From positions 37,065,454 through 37,129,453 of the forward strand of contig NC_030389.2 of assembly GCF_001625215.2 (NCBI RefSeq): 64,000 nt of DNA. The letters run 5' to 3'. Source of the DNA: Daucus carota subsp. sativus (lineage: Eukaryota; Streptophyta; Magnoliopsida; Apiales; Apiaceae). The notes under the pieces were generated by a model. It had not been told where the DNA came from. It searched no databases and was given only the letters and a program-made list of their open reading frames with translations. Position numbers and translations under genes: made by a program. Positions 36,874 to 46,890 of the stretch are shown here, one piece after another (the first letter of the stretch is position 1; each line of letters opens with the position of its first letter).

Positions 36874-38764
36874 TTGTCTGAGTCTCAGGTCGCCCGTTCG
36901 CGCACGAACCGAGGTAAAAAATCTCTCGTTCATGCAAGTGTATTTTCACTTAGGGATTTATTAAGTGAATTTGGCCAAGCGTTCCCAAACTTGCTTCACT
37001 TAGATGCTTATAACTATCCCTCTAAGCTTACCCAAAAAGATATTGATGTTATGAGTAAGCTTTTCGGTATTGAACACCCTTACAGGGCCGAGCTCCCGGG
37101 CCCAAACAAACGGGCTTGTTATCCAAAGCCCGGGACAATTAGGATTTATAAAGAGACTTTTTATGCTGGATTTAGATTGCCTCCCCCAATGTTCGTTTAT
37201 AGGCTTTTGGCCGAAGCCCGGGTATGTCCAACCCAACTCCAGCCCAATGGCTGGAGGTTTATATATTGCTTTTTGGTCCAGTGCAAGAAGCATAATTTAG
37301 AGCCCAGTGTGGCTGTATTTCGATATCTTTTTAAATTTGTGAATGCCCCAAACGACGAAGGCTGGGTCAAAATCCAATACCGGACTTTGGGCCGCAGTAT
37401 CTTTGTTTCTGATTCGGCCCCCGATTCTCTTCCAAATTGGAAGAAACAATGGTTCTACCTACACTTGGAAGGGGCCGATTGGGCCGATTATTTTTACTCG
37501 GATTTTAGCCGGGCCGAGGACGGAACGATGCGGTCCCTTAAACTGGGGGTCGAGGAGGAGGCTGCTATTAGGGTTTTAACGGGGGACAACCTCCACCATT
37601 GTTCGTTGCTTATCTCGGAGGCCTCCCTCCAGTTGCATGGGCTTAGCGATTTGGGCCCTGAGGGTATGCGCTGTTTACTTGTGTGTTTATTTAACTTCTC
37701 CTACCCTTATAAAATGGGCTTCTAACTCTTCGTGCTTTTTATTTGCAGCCCAAGTTGCTTTAGGAAGCATATTCAAGAAGCGGGAATCGGCCGCGGAAAA
37801 GGCCGTGGCGACAATGATTCCCCGCTCCAAACGGCCCAGGAAGGATGGAAACCCTGAGGTCGTGGAGAAGATTCCGGCTTTCTTAAGCCCACGGCCCACT
37901 GCCATAGACGAGGATTCAAATCCTTACGTGGTCCAGTGGGGCCTTCTTAATAAAGATACTGTGGTTGGTGATTCTCGGGCCGCCACAGAGTGGTCCAAGA
38001 ACGTGGTCACTCCGCGGGATAGGGCCCATGTGGTCGAGTCTTCGGAGGACCTCCAGATCGAAATGCTGGGGGCCCAAGCTGTGGCCACCGTAAGTTTTCG
38101 AGGCTTTTACTTAGCGATTTTTTCTTCGTTCTTTATTATTTTTAAACTTAAGGTCCTTCTTTTAATAGTTCCTTTGGTTGTGCAGGTTAACACCTATCTG
38201 CAAGCCGCTGTTCATAACTTGAAGGCGGTGAGGGCGGAGAAAGCGATCGCGGAACGCGACGGCGATCGCTACTTCGATTCCTCGACTGCTAATTTTGAGC
38301 AGTTTAGAAGGGTGGAGGCCGAACTGGTGGCCGAACAAGAGAAGGTCCGCACTTTGGAGGCGGAGTTGGTACGGACGCGCGCAGAGGCGATCGAGGACTA
38401 CAAAAAGTCCAAAGAATTTGACGATCTTTTGACGGCGGAGTACGACGCCAGCTTCCCGGAGACTTTTACTCTGTGTTGGGAGTCGATTATCGAGGAGTTA
38501 AGCTCCAAGATAGAAGGGGTTTCGCTAGAGAAGTTCCCCGTTCCTCCTATTCCGGGGAAGGCTCCCGCTTCAACGGTCGACCTCGAGGAGGAGGTGCTCG
38601 GGGACTCTCACCCCCTCGACTCCCAGGATGGAATCCCCCAGGATGAAGTCCACTCCCCGATGGCTGAGGACGCGGCGAAGGAACCTGAGAAAGTGGGGGA
38701 GGTTCCAGAAAAGGTGGCGAATGCCAAAGAAGGGGATGATGTCTTCGATGACGATCTGCCTTAG
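36874..38764 (+). CDS. Antisense gene of the Retand-like element ('putative gypsy type transposon' / Transposase_28-like protein)
   Basis: Three exons join in frame: 36874-37663, 37749-38089, 38186-38764. Introns are GTATGC...TTGCAG (85 bp) and GTAAGT...GTGCAG (96 bp). The product is about 569 aa. The N-terminal ~250 residues (KLFGIEHPYRAELPGPNKRA, FYAGFRLPPPMFVYRLL, NGWRFIYCFL, PNWKKQWFYL) resemble the plant family annotated as 'putative gypsy type transposon' (PF04195), known from antisense ORFs of Tat elements. The C-terminal part is a long coiled coil (EQEKVRTLEAELVRTRAEA) and an acidic tail (DDVFDDDLP). No ATG begins the conserved part. The frame is open upstream to the leader without ATG and the listed start is a TTG, so the original start may be lost or initiation may be non-AUG. 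Function is unknown. Confidence 0.8.
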
Positions 38765-39283
38765 TTAATTTTATGCCCTGCGTGGCTCATCTTTTGTAAT
38801 TATTAAGTCCTGGAATTGCACCCTTCGGGGTTAACTTTTAACTTATTTATTTAAGTTCTCTTTTGCTTCACGCTTTACTTTTTTTGTATATCGCGCATTC
38901 AACATTCTTTACTTCGAATATTTTTTGGATTAACTTTCGTAGGATTTCAGTTAATTCAAATCTCAGAGTAATCCTCGGGATTTTCATCTTTAATCTATGA
39001 ACCAGAGCAACTCTTACTTAGAATTTTCAAACTCTGAAACTAGTTACTTCACGTCCAACCTTAGGACTTTTATCTTTAAACCTGTAAGTTCGATTAGAAC
39101 CTGTGAACTTTTTATCAACGAAAGTACAAGTAAAAATGACTTGGATAAACAAACTGCATAATCCTCAGGACTTTATTATCATAGTAAAAGAAATAACTAT
39201 CTTTGGAGATCAACTATGTGGCAGTGGTCAACATGACCTTATTTTCGTGGTAACTATTAGTATCTACTATCATAGGATATGTA
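38765..39283. other. Intergenic spacer between convergent antisense gene and pol
   Basis: About 520 bp separates the antisense gene stop and the pol stop, which face each other tail to tail. No coding feature. It probably holds the 3' ends of both transcripts. Confidence 0.6.
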
Positions 39284-41473
39284 TTAAACATAATATATCT
39301 TTAAGTTGGTCGCGTGCCAACTTCTTGGGACTTCGATTCCTTCAAGGGTTTGAAGCTTGTATGAGCCATGGCCCGTAACAGCCTTAATTTGATATGGGCC
39401 TTCCCAATTTGGAGCCATCTTGCCTTTGGGACCTACTCCAGAAGCTTCAATTTTTCTAAGTACCAGATCTCCTTCCCGGAAGTATCGCTCCTTAACCCGT
39501 AGGTTATAGTAATAAGAAGCCCGTTTCTGGTTTTCCACAATCTTAGCATGAGCTTGGTCACGAATTTCATCAATCATATCTAGTGCAAGTCTCATACCTT
39601 CTTCGTTAGCTTCTGGCCCATATTGCTGGACCCTAGAGGAAGTGTGAGTGATTTCCAGTGGCACCACTGCCTCGGCTCCATAAGCCAGCTGAAAGGGGGT
39701 TACCCCAGTTGAAACTTTACAAGTTGTTCGATACGCCCATAGTATAGGAAGTATCTCATCGGCCCATGACCCCTGGGCTTTCTCAGCTCTTTTCTTCAGT
39801 CCATCGAGGATTATTCTATTAGCCACCTCAGCTTGTCCATTAGCTTGAGGATAGGCAACTGAGGTGAAGCGTAGTTCTATCGAGTAATCTTCGCAATAAC
39901 TCTTAAACTCAGCATTGTTGAACTGAGTCCCATTGTCCGTAACCATGATTCGTGGTATTCCATACCTGCAGATGATGTTCTCCCATACAAACTGAGCAAC
40001 CTGTTTGGTGGTTATCTTGGCCAGGGGTTTGGCCTCAATCCACTTAGTAAAATAATCAATTGCTACCAACAAAAATTTCCTTTGCGCACTAGCGAGTGGA
40101 AATGGTCCGAGTATGTCCATTCCCCACATTGCGAACGGGATGGGGGTGTTGATGGATGTCAACATCTCCGGGGGTTGCCGTACTATAGGCGCGAACCTTT
40201 GGCAGCGATCACACCTTTTCACATAATCTTGGGCATGTTTAAGCATATCTGGCCAATAAAACCCAAGGCGGGTTACTTTATGAGCCAATGCTCTTCCACC
40301 GAGGTGTTGGCCACATACACCTTCATGAACTTCCCTGAGGGCTTCTCGAGCTTCATCCGGCCTCAAACATCTCAAATAAGGGATCACAAACGATTTTCTA
40401 TATAGGATTCCCTCAATGAGCACATACTTGAGGGCCCTTACTTGCAACTTCCGTGCTTCATCAACATTCGGGGGTAAGTGTCCCTTTTCCAGGTATAACT
40501 TAATCTCATCCATCCATGTTGCCCCTGTATCAATGGGAGCCACTAATTTTGCTTCGATGCTCGGGGTTCTCAAAACCTGATAATAAACGCTTCCTGAACA
40601 TACCTCGTCATCAGAGGATGCGAATTGAGACAAGGCATCAGCCTTAGTGTTTTCCTCCCTCGGCACATATTCTACTAGACATTCTTCAAATTGTGCCATC
40701 TGGGTCTTCACAATCCTCAGATACTTTGTCATAGCTTCCTCACGAGCTTCGAACTCACCATTCACTTGGAAGACCACGAGCTTTGAGTCGCCACAGACTT
40801 TCAAGTTTTTTACCCTCAAGGTTCTAGCTAAACCAAGTCCAGCTACTAATGCTTCATACTCTGCTTCGTTATTTGTGGTTGGAAAGTCCAGCTTAATAGC
40901 ATATTCCACTGTAAAGCCATCAGGGCTTTGGAGCACAAGTCTTGCACCACTACCTCTTGTTTTTGAAGCCCCGTCAAAAAATAGTAGCCAATATTCTTTA
41001 GGTTTTTCTTCCTTAGTAGGTTCTTCTACCTTGTCTCCTTGCCCCCCGACTTCCTGGTTGCTAATGGTGCATTCAACCAGGAAGTCAGCTAAGGCCTGAG
41101 CTTTAATCGCCGTTCGAGGCTTGTATCGGATGTCAAATTCTCCAAGCTCAATTGCCCACTTGATCAATCTTCCACTAGCCTTAGGGCTATGTATGACATT
41201 TCGGAGAGGTTGGTCTGTCAGGACTTCTATCTTATGAGACTGAAAGTAAGGTCTCAACTTCCTCGATGCTGTAATCATGGCCAAGGCAAACTTTTCGATC
41301 ACTGAGTAATTGAGCTCCGCTCCATGCAGAACCTTGCTCACGTAGTATACCGGTTTTTGAACCTTGAACTCCTCTCGGACTAATACAGCACTCAATGCTT
41401 GTTCTGAAACAGCTAGGTATACATACAAGGTTTCACCATCAATGGGTTTCGATAGAAGAGGTGGCTCTGCCAT
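39284..41473 (-). CDS. pol: Pol, second part: RNase H, second (archaeal-type) RNase H, integrase
   Basis: 729 codons downstream of an in-frame stop. It begins with the gypsy RNase H following RT (LYVYLAVSEQALSAVLV, YYVSKVLHGAE). A second RNase H domain follows (YWLLFFDGASKTRGSGA, NNEAEYEALVAGL, VCGDSKLVV, REENTKADALS). Integrase comes last: zinc finger His/Cys (HEGVCGQHLGG ... CDRCQRF), then the catalytic Asp-Asp-Glu core (WGMDILGPF; VTDNGTQFNN; NGQAEVANR), and a C-terminal region (GDLVLRKIEA, PNWEGPYQI). The dual RNase H is the hallmark of the Tat lineage. Apart from the upstream stop this part is intact. Confidence 0.93.
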   Translation of the reverse strand: MAEPPLLSKPIDGETLYVYLAVSEQALSAVLVREEFKVQKPVYYVSKVLHGAELNYSVIEKFALAMITASRKLRPYFQSHKIEVLTDQPLRNVIHSPKASGRLIKWAIELGEFDIRYKPRTAIKAQALADFLVECTISNQEVGGQGDKVEEPTKEEKPKEYWLLFFDGASKTRGSGARLVLQSPDGFTVEYAIKLDFPTTNNEAEYEALVAGLGLARTLRVKNLKVCGDSKLVVFQVNGEFEAREEAMTKYLRIVKTQMAQFEECLVEYVPREENTKADALSQFASSDDEVCSGSVYYQVLRTPSIEAKLVAPIDTGATWMDEIKLYLEKGHLPPNVDEARKLQVRALKYVLIEGILYRKSFVIPYLRCLRPDEAREALREVHEGVCGQHLGGRALAHKVTRLGFYWPDMLKHAQDYVKRCDRCQRFAPIVRQPPEMLTSINTPIPFAMWGMDILGPFPLASAQRKFLLVAIDYFTKWIEAKPLAKITTKQVAQFVWENIICRYGIPRIMVTDNGTQFNNAEFKSYCEDYSIELRFTSVAYPQANGQAEVANRIILDGLKKRAEKAQGSWADEILPILWAYRTTCKVSTGVTPFQLAYGAEAVVPLEITHTSSRVQQYGPEANEEGMRLALDMIDEIRDQAHAKIVENQKRASYYYNLRVKERYFREGDLVLRKIEASGVGPKGKMAPNWEGPYQIKAVTGHGSYKLQTLEGIEVPRSWHATNLKIYYV

Positions 41474-42520
41474 GTACTTCTTCAGTTACTCAAAAGCTAC
41501 CTGGCTCTCTTCAGTCCACTCGAAATCTTTAACTTTTTTCAAGGCTTTGAAGAAAGGTAAGCATTTGTCTCCCGACTTGGATACAAATCTTCCTAAGGCC
41601 GCAATCCTTCCTGTCAGCTTCTGTACATCCCTTATACTCTTGGGAGGTTCCATGTCAAGGATAGCTTTTATTTTGTCAGGGTTGGCCTCGATACCACGTT
41701 TGGAGACCATTAGACCAAGAAACTTCCCGGAACCAACCCCAAAGGCACACTTGGCCGGGTTTAACATCATCTTATGCGTCCTCAGGACTTCAAAGGCCTC
41801 TCTAAGGTGTTCAAGGTGATCCGCTTTGTTCAAGCTTTTCACCAACATATCGTCTACATATACCTCCATAGTCTTTCCAATCAGATGTTTAAACATCTTG
41901 TTCGCAAGGCGTTGGTATGTTGCTCCTGCATTCTTAAGTCCAAAGGCCATAACCAAATAACAAAATACACCAAAGTCAGTGGTAAACGATACCTTGGGTA
42001 CATCGTCCTTGTCCATCCGGATCTGATTATATCCGCTGAAGCCATCCATGAAACTCAGCATCTCATGGCCAGCAGTGGCATCTATCAGTGTATCAATCCT
42101 TGGAAGAGGAAAACAATCCTTCGGGCAAGCGTCATTTAGGTCAGTGAAGTCCACACACATCCTCCACTTCCCATTAGCTTTCTTGACCATAACAGGGTTG
42201 GCCAACCATTCTGGAAATTGTATCTCTTCGATAAAACCCGCTTCCAACAACTTATCGACCTCCTGTTTAATGGCTTCTTGCCTTTCAGGGGCGAAGTTCC
42301 TTTTCTTCTGCTTAATAGGTTTCCTCTCGGGGTTTACATTCAACTTATGGGTCATGAATGAGGGATCGATACCTGGCATATCAGCTGCTGTCCAAGCAAA
42401 AACATCTCGATTGTTCCTCAAGAACCTCATTAGTTCTTGCCTCAAGCCTTCCGGAAGTAAGGCTCCAATATAAGTAACCTTTTCGGGTTCCTCAGTATAT
42501 AATGGGACTGGAATCAAGTC
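41474..42520 (-). CDS. pol: Pol, first part: reverse transcriptase, ending at an in-frame stop
   Basis: Reads EDLIPVPLYTEEPEKVTYIG, then reverse transcriptase motifs: NPVMVKKANGKWRMCVDFTD, CFPLPRIDTLID, MDGFSGYNQI, FGLKNAGATYQRL and the active site YVDDMLVKS. It is one base out of frame with gag (minus-1) and follows directly after the gag TGA at 42514-42516. A TAA at 41486-41488, after VAFE, cuts pol in the same frame as the RNase H part. It looks like one point change of a sense codon, so this copy makes no complete Pol unless the stop is read through. Confidence 0.9.
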
Positions 42521-44721
42521 TTCGGCGGGCTTGCCTCTTCTTTCTTCCTCTTCTCGGATGTTAGATCCTCTATGGGTAGTACTTGCCCCCCGGTTCCGCC
42601 AGACCTTAGTGCCTCAATATAACAGCTTCGGGCCATTTTCTGATCTCCTAATTCTTCTCCAATTCCGTTCCTAGTTGGGAATTTAATCTTCATGTGGTAA
42701 GTGGACGGGATTGCCTTAAAAGCGTGTATCCCAGTCCTTCCAAGGATGGCATTATAGGTAGACGAGGCTTTGACAACCAAGAAATTTATCATACATGTGG
42801 CTTGCCTAGGTTCGGTACCCATAGTTACAGGTAGTTGGATCATGCCTTCAATCTTGGTTTCCACATTGTTGAAGCCATATATAGGCATATCCGAGGGTGT
42901 CAGTTGAGTATCGGAGTATCCCATCTTTTCATAGGCATCATAGAACAAAATATCCACCGAGGCTCCATTATCAATATGCACTCTCTTTACGGACGAGTTT
43001 CCAATCACTGGTGTAATTACTAAGGGGTCATCATGGGGGAATTTTACCTTCTCAAGGTCGACGTTATCGAATGCCATTGCATAGTCAATTTTTGCCCGCT
43101 TTGGGGGTTCTCCAACTATACTCATTACTTCCCTTGCATAAGCCTTCCTCGAGTTACTGGAAGTACCAGCGGCTGTAGGCCCTCCGGAGATCACATTAAT
43201 AACAGGCCCTCGAGGCTGAGCTCTCTTGTCATCGTTGTCTCTTCCACGATTATCATTGTCTCGATGATTCTTGTCTCCATCTTTGGTAAATTTGGATAAC
43301 TTTCCTCTTCGGATCAAGAACTCAATCTCATCCTTCAACTGCCGGCAATCATCGGTCTTATGTCCTGTGTCTTTGTGGAATCGACAATATAAATCTTTGT
43401 TACGTTTCTCCGGATCGGTCCTTATAGGCTTCGGCCATCTAACACTTTCATCCTTCTCAATTTCCAACAGGATTTGACTCCTCGGGGCGTTAAGCCTGGC
43501 ATACTCAGTAAACCTCGGCCCCACCTTCTTTTTAGCAGGCGGTTTTTCCTCATCTTCCTTCCGGGAGTACTTATTCTCAGCATTATACTCCGTGTCATTC
43601 CCACGTTTTTTGAAGTTGGTATTCGGTCCCTGATTGTTCTGGGATTTTCTCAAACTTTCCCCTGCCTTTATATACTTTCCGGCTCTCTCTTGCAAATCGT
43701 TCATATTGTCCGGAGCCCTCTTGGCTAGAGATCGGCGAAAATTTTCATCAGTGGTGCCTTGTTGGAGTGCAATCATGGCTACCTTCTGATCTAGATCTGG
43801 GACCTTCAAGGCTTCTTTGGTAAAACGATTCATATACTCTCGGAGCGATTCGTTCTTACCTTGATGCAAATTCATTAGAAAGGCAGAGCTCTTAGCATGT
43901 GTTTTGCTTCCAACAAATTGCCCTATGAAAGCCCTGCTCAAGTCAGCAAAACAAGAGATAGAATTAGGGGGTAGGCGACTATACCAATGTTGGGCCATTC
44001 CACTCAAGGTTTGGGGAAAAGCGCGGCACTTGATTGCTTCAGTGACGGGCTGGAGTAACAGAGCGTTCATGAAGGTTCGAACATGATTAGCGGGATCACC
44101 CGTGCCATCGTAAGCTTTAATGGTTGGGAGCTTGAATTTTCGGGAAATCCTTGCACCCATGATTTCTTGCGTAAAAGGGGGAACCGGGTTATCAGGATCG
44201 CCTGCTGGTAACAAGTGAATTTGATTCATCACGGTTTGACGAGGGTTTTCATCCCTAGATTCTGGGGGTTGCATCCTTGCCTGGTCTCTTTTTAACCGTG
44301 CGATTTCCTCTTCATAGGCCCGGATCCTTTCCTCATAAGTTATTGGCCCCCGGGGCTCATTAGTTTCTTGCCTATGGCGGCGTCGACGGTGTCGATCAGC
44401 ATCTCTCCTCCTTCGAGGGGGTGTATCATGCTCCTGCTCCGATTCGGAAGAGTCGTAGTCAGTTACATGCACATAGTCATCTCTTGTGCCTCCACGGGTG
44501 GTTGTAGTGACCGTTGAGTAATGTGTGCCGGCGTCGGTGACGGTTGCAATTACTCGAGTCAGAGCGGGCAGCGAGCCAAAAGTCAGGGGAGTAGTAGTTT
44601 GAGCAATGGTCGTACCAAGCGGGAGGGAGGTAGTTACAGGGGTTGATTCAGTCGAGACCCCGGTGGTGGTTCGACTGCGTGGAACATGGATTTCTAAACG
44701 TGGTCCGGTTGGGTTCGTCAT
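42514..44721 (-). CDS. gag: Gag-protease polyprotein of the Retand-like element
   Basis: 735 aa, uninterrupted. An Arg-rich N-terminal region (RRRRDADRHRRRRHRQ) is followed by the retrotransposon gag domain (KAYDGTGDPANHVRTFMNAL, GMAQHWYSRLPPNSI, FIGQFVGSK, SLREYMNRF). A Cys/His cluster follows (YCRFHKDTGHKTDDCRQL). The aspartic protease is fused at the C-terminus with IDNGASVDILFYDAY at the active site (Asn in place of the usual Thr after Asp) and YNAILGRTGIHAF as the second motif. Starts at ATG 44721, 33 bases downstream of the LTR. Ends at TGA overlapping the pol frame, suggesting minus-1 frameshifting or re-initiation for Pol. Confidence 0.93.
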   Translation of the reverse strand: MTNPTGPRLEIHVPRSRTTTGVSTESTPVTTSLPLGTTIAQTTTPLTFGSLPALTRVIATVTDAGTHYSTVTTTTRGGTRDDYVHVTDYDSSESEQEHDTPPRRRRDADRHRRRRHRQETNEPRGPITYEERIRAYEEEIARLKRDQARMQPPESRDENPRQTVMNQIHLLPAGDPDNPVPPFTQEIMGARISRKFKLPTIKAYDGTGDPANHVRTFMNALLLQPVTEAIKCRAFPQTLSGMAQHWYSRLPPNSISCFADLSRAFIGQFVGSKTHAKSSAFLMNLHQGKNESLREYMNRFTKEALKVPDLDQKVAMIALQQGTTDENFRRSLAKRAPDNMNDLQERAGKYIKAGESLRKSQNNQGPNTNFKKRGNDTEYNAENKYSRKEDEEKPPAKKKVGPRFTEYARLNAPRSQILLEIEKDESVRWPKPIRTDPEKRNKDLYCRFHKDTGHKTDDCRQLKDEIEFLIRRGKLSKFTKDGDKNHRDNDNRGRDNDDKRAQPRGPVINVISGGPTAAGTSSNSRKAYAREVMSIVGEPPKRAKIDYAMAFDNVDLEKVKFPHDDPLVITPVIGNSSVKRVHIDNGASVDILFYDAYEKMGYSDTQLTPSDMPIYGFNNVETKIEGMIQLPVTMGTEPRQATCMINFLVVKASSTYNAILGRTGIHAFKAIPSTYHMKIKFPTRNGIGEELGDQKMARSCYIEALRSGGTGGQVLPIEDLTSEKRKKEEASPPKT

Positions 44722-44732
44722 GGTTGTTGTTG

Positions 44733-44754
44733 GTTTCCCACAGACGGCGCCAAA
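44733..44754 (-). other. Primer-binding region next to the 5' LTR
   Basis: On the minus strand the LTR is followed by TTTGGCGCCGTCTGTGGGAA. TGGCGCCGTCTGTGGGA is the start sequence widely seen in plant Ty3-gypsy elements at the tRNA primer site. The tRNA species is not assigned here. Confidence 0.85.
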
Positions 44755-45210
44755 TGTTATAGAACTAAAAACGGGGGTGAGCGATTCGTGCTTCGGACTG
44801 GTCTCGGTGCGAGATGCCTACGTATCTTCTGTGTGAAGAAGAATCAAGTCCAAAACGTAGTTCTAGTTATGAGGGGTAGAGCCTTGATATAGGCGCTTCA
44901 GAGTCAGAAGTCGGATGGAAGTATGATTCCATGTATCAGACTTTCTATCGAAGTAGGTTTCGAAGCAAGAGATAGGATAGAGCTCTTATCCTCTTGTTGT
45001 TGATGTTTATCCGAACTTCTGAATATTTATCTGCTAGAATCAGATGTATTATAGAATTTGGACTTGTAACTGGACCTCTGACTGGGCCTCTATTAATTAA
45101 TTACGAAATTAATTAATATTTAAGAGCCTCAGGCCCTATTTAACTGGGCTTTAGTGTTCTTGGGCTTTCAATATCTAATAATAATTAAATATTACTTCTG
45201 ACCCATATCA
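44755..45210 (-). repeat. LTR (5' LTR of the minus-strand element)
   Basis: Begins TGTTATAGAAC and ends CCCATATCA. Partner of 34542-34998. Followed by the target duplication ATGTC. Confidence 0.95.
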
Positions 45211-46265
45211 ATGTCTATGACAAAAATATTTATAATTTTTTGTTATGAATTTTTTTAAAATGTGTTTGTCATTATTTATGTTTAAGATTAACTAACTATA
45301 AGATACGATATCTACTTTAAATCAAATATGCTTAACATATATTCAAAATTGACAAAAATAATAAAATTCTTGATTTAAGTAGCAAAACAGAAATATCACA
45401 ATTTGTGCTACATGGGAGAACTCAAATAAAGATATTAAATTTTCAATATTATTTAACTCATGCTAATGTCAAATAAAGATTTAAATAATGTTGAAATTTG
45501 AAAATCTTTATAGTAGTTCTTCCGTATGGTAAAAATTGTTGACATTTCTGTTTTGGTACTTAAATCAAGAATTTTATTATTTTTGTTAATTACGAATATA
45601 TGTTAAATATATTATTATTCAAAGTGGATATAATGTCATATACTTAGTTAATTTTAAACATAAATAATGACAAACCACATTTTAAAAAATTATAAAAAAA
45701 AATTGTCACGAACATTATTTAGGATACGCACCCAAAAAAAAATTAGCGTGCATAATTCTTTTTGAAAAATGTTTAACATAAAAAGTACTCTAACATTATT
45801 TGATATGAAATTTTAAAATTATTTTTAAATACAAGTACAATTCATTTTACACTAGATTTTTTAATTTTTAAATTTAAGTGACTTCTTACTTATTAATTTA
45901 ACGTAAACTAAGTAATATAAAATGATTCGAATTTTATAAATTTTTATAACAAAATAAATAAATAAAAATAAGTTTTAGGAAAAAATTGATGACAAACAAA
46001 ATGAGAGAGTAGATAGTGAATGGATATTAAAAAATAATATGAGTGAGATTAAAAACTCACAATAAAATGTAGTAAGAAAAAGAGAAATTAATAATTAGAT
46101 AAATTTTGGAAAGCAGGAAAAAGAGGTTCATTAATAAGGAACAAAGAAATAAAAATGAAATATAAGAGGAGAGATTAGTTTAGTTCATAAATAAGGAACA
46201 AAAAAATAAAAATGAAATATAAGAGGAGAGATTGGTTCAGTGGCATACAAATTTTACACATCAGT

Positions 46266-46890
46266 CAGACCTTTGATGAGGAGACTAGGTTAGTGGCCTT
46301 GGTTGCTAGTACAAAGTAGCAAAGAGGAGTGTCCCTAGACTAACAAGCATTAGGTGCAATTTCTTCAACGGTTTTACTTATATTGCTTAAACCGCAAAGA
46401 AATACAGTTTCTAGTTTTGGTTTCTGGAAACTGCAAAGTTATGTTTTCTTCAAGACAATTCGTAGCATGGTCTGAATTACATTGCATCAAAATTCAAAAC
46501 CTATCTAAGGACCTTACGTTTTTCGATTTGTGAAGATATTTATGGATTGAAGAATAGAATATACGAGTACATGACCACGCGTGGTAATATTGTTGCTAGT
46601 ACACAAAGTAGCAAGACGAGTGTCCCTAGACTAACAAGCATTAGGTGCAATTTCTTCAACGGTTTTACTTATACACAAGTGAGGGTATCTATACAACGGG
46701 AACTGGGGAAGTAGTGAAATCCGTACGAGGATCGCTCTAGGGCTAATTAATGGTGTCGGAAGGATCCAAGGGAGAGTACAACATTTCTGTGAAAGGGCAA
46801 ATAGGGTTTCTAGCTTTACATAATTCTAACCGTTGACTGTTGACAAAATCATATCTTGTGACATATATACACGGCGGGTGAGTCCCTCAG
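46266..46890. repeat. Direct duplication of about 285 bp right of the foldback element
   Basis: GTGTCCCTAGACTAACAAGC with flanking sequence (GTTGCTAGTAC before; AATTTCTTCAACGGTTTTAC after) appears at about 46309-46380 and again at about 46593-46674. The intervening block (46381-46590) resembles 33865-34045. 46690-46890 shows no gene. Confidence 0.75.

Larger units (their letters stand above)
34542..45210 (-). mobile_element. Retand/Tat-lineage Ty3-gypsy LTR retrotransposon, full length
   Basis: 10,669 bp, oriented on the minus strand, flanked by the perfect 5-bp target duplication ATGTC (34537-34541 and 45211-45215). LTRs are 456-457 bp. Order from its 5' end: LTR, primer-binding region, gag-protease, reverse transcriptase / RNase H / integrase, spacer, an antisense gene on the other strand, a hairpin-rich tandem array, polypurine tract, LTR. 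Dual RNase H and an additional antisense gene point to the Tat lineage, Retand-like rather than Athila. It inserted into the foldback element. Confidence 0.93.
34134..46265. mobile_element. Long palindromic foldback element, split by the retrotransposon
   Basis: The left arm (34134-34541) starts CTGATGTGTAAAGTTTGTCTGCCAC. The right arm (to about 46265) ends GTGGCATACAAATTTTACACATCAG, its inverse. The arms stay complementary inward: ATGTTAAACATGTTTC with its inverse near 45765, TTCCTAAATAATGTC with GAACATTATTTAGGATA. The loop is near 45460, where the sequence is self-complementary. Without the retrotransposon the element would be about 1.46 kb, almost all of it stem. No open frame of note. A transcript would form a very long double-stranded RNA hairpin. 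Confidence 0.8.

Noticed and set aside
37000..37293. Minus-strand open frame of 97 codons opposite the antisense gene
   Set aside because: Mirror frame of a well-supported coding exon. No features of its own.
40647..42473. Plus-strand open frames of 120-151 codons opposite pol
   Set aside because: They are shadows of the pol reading frame with no splice pattern, no promoter and no recognisable domain. Only the 36874-38764 antisense gene has independent support.
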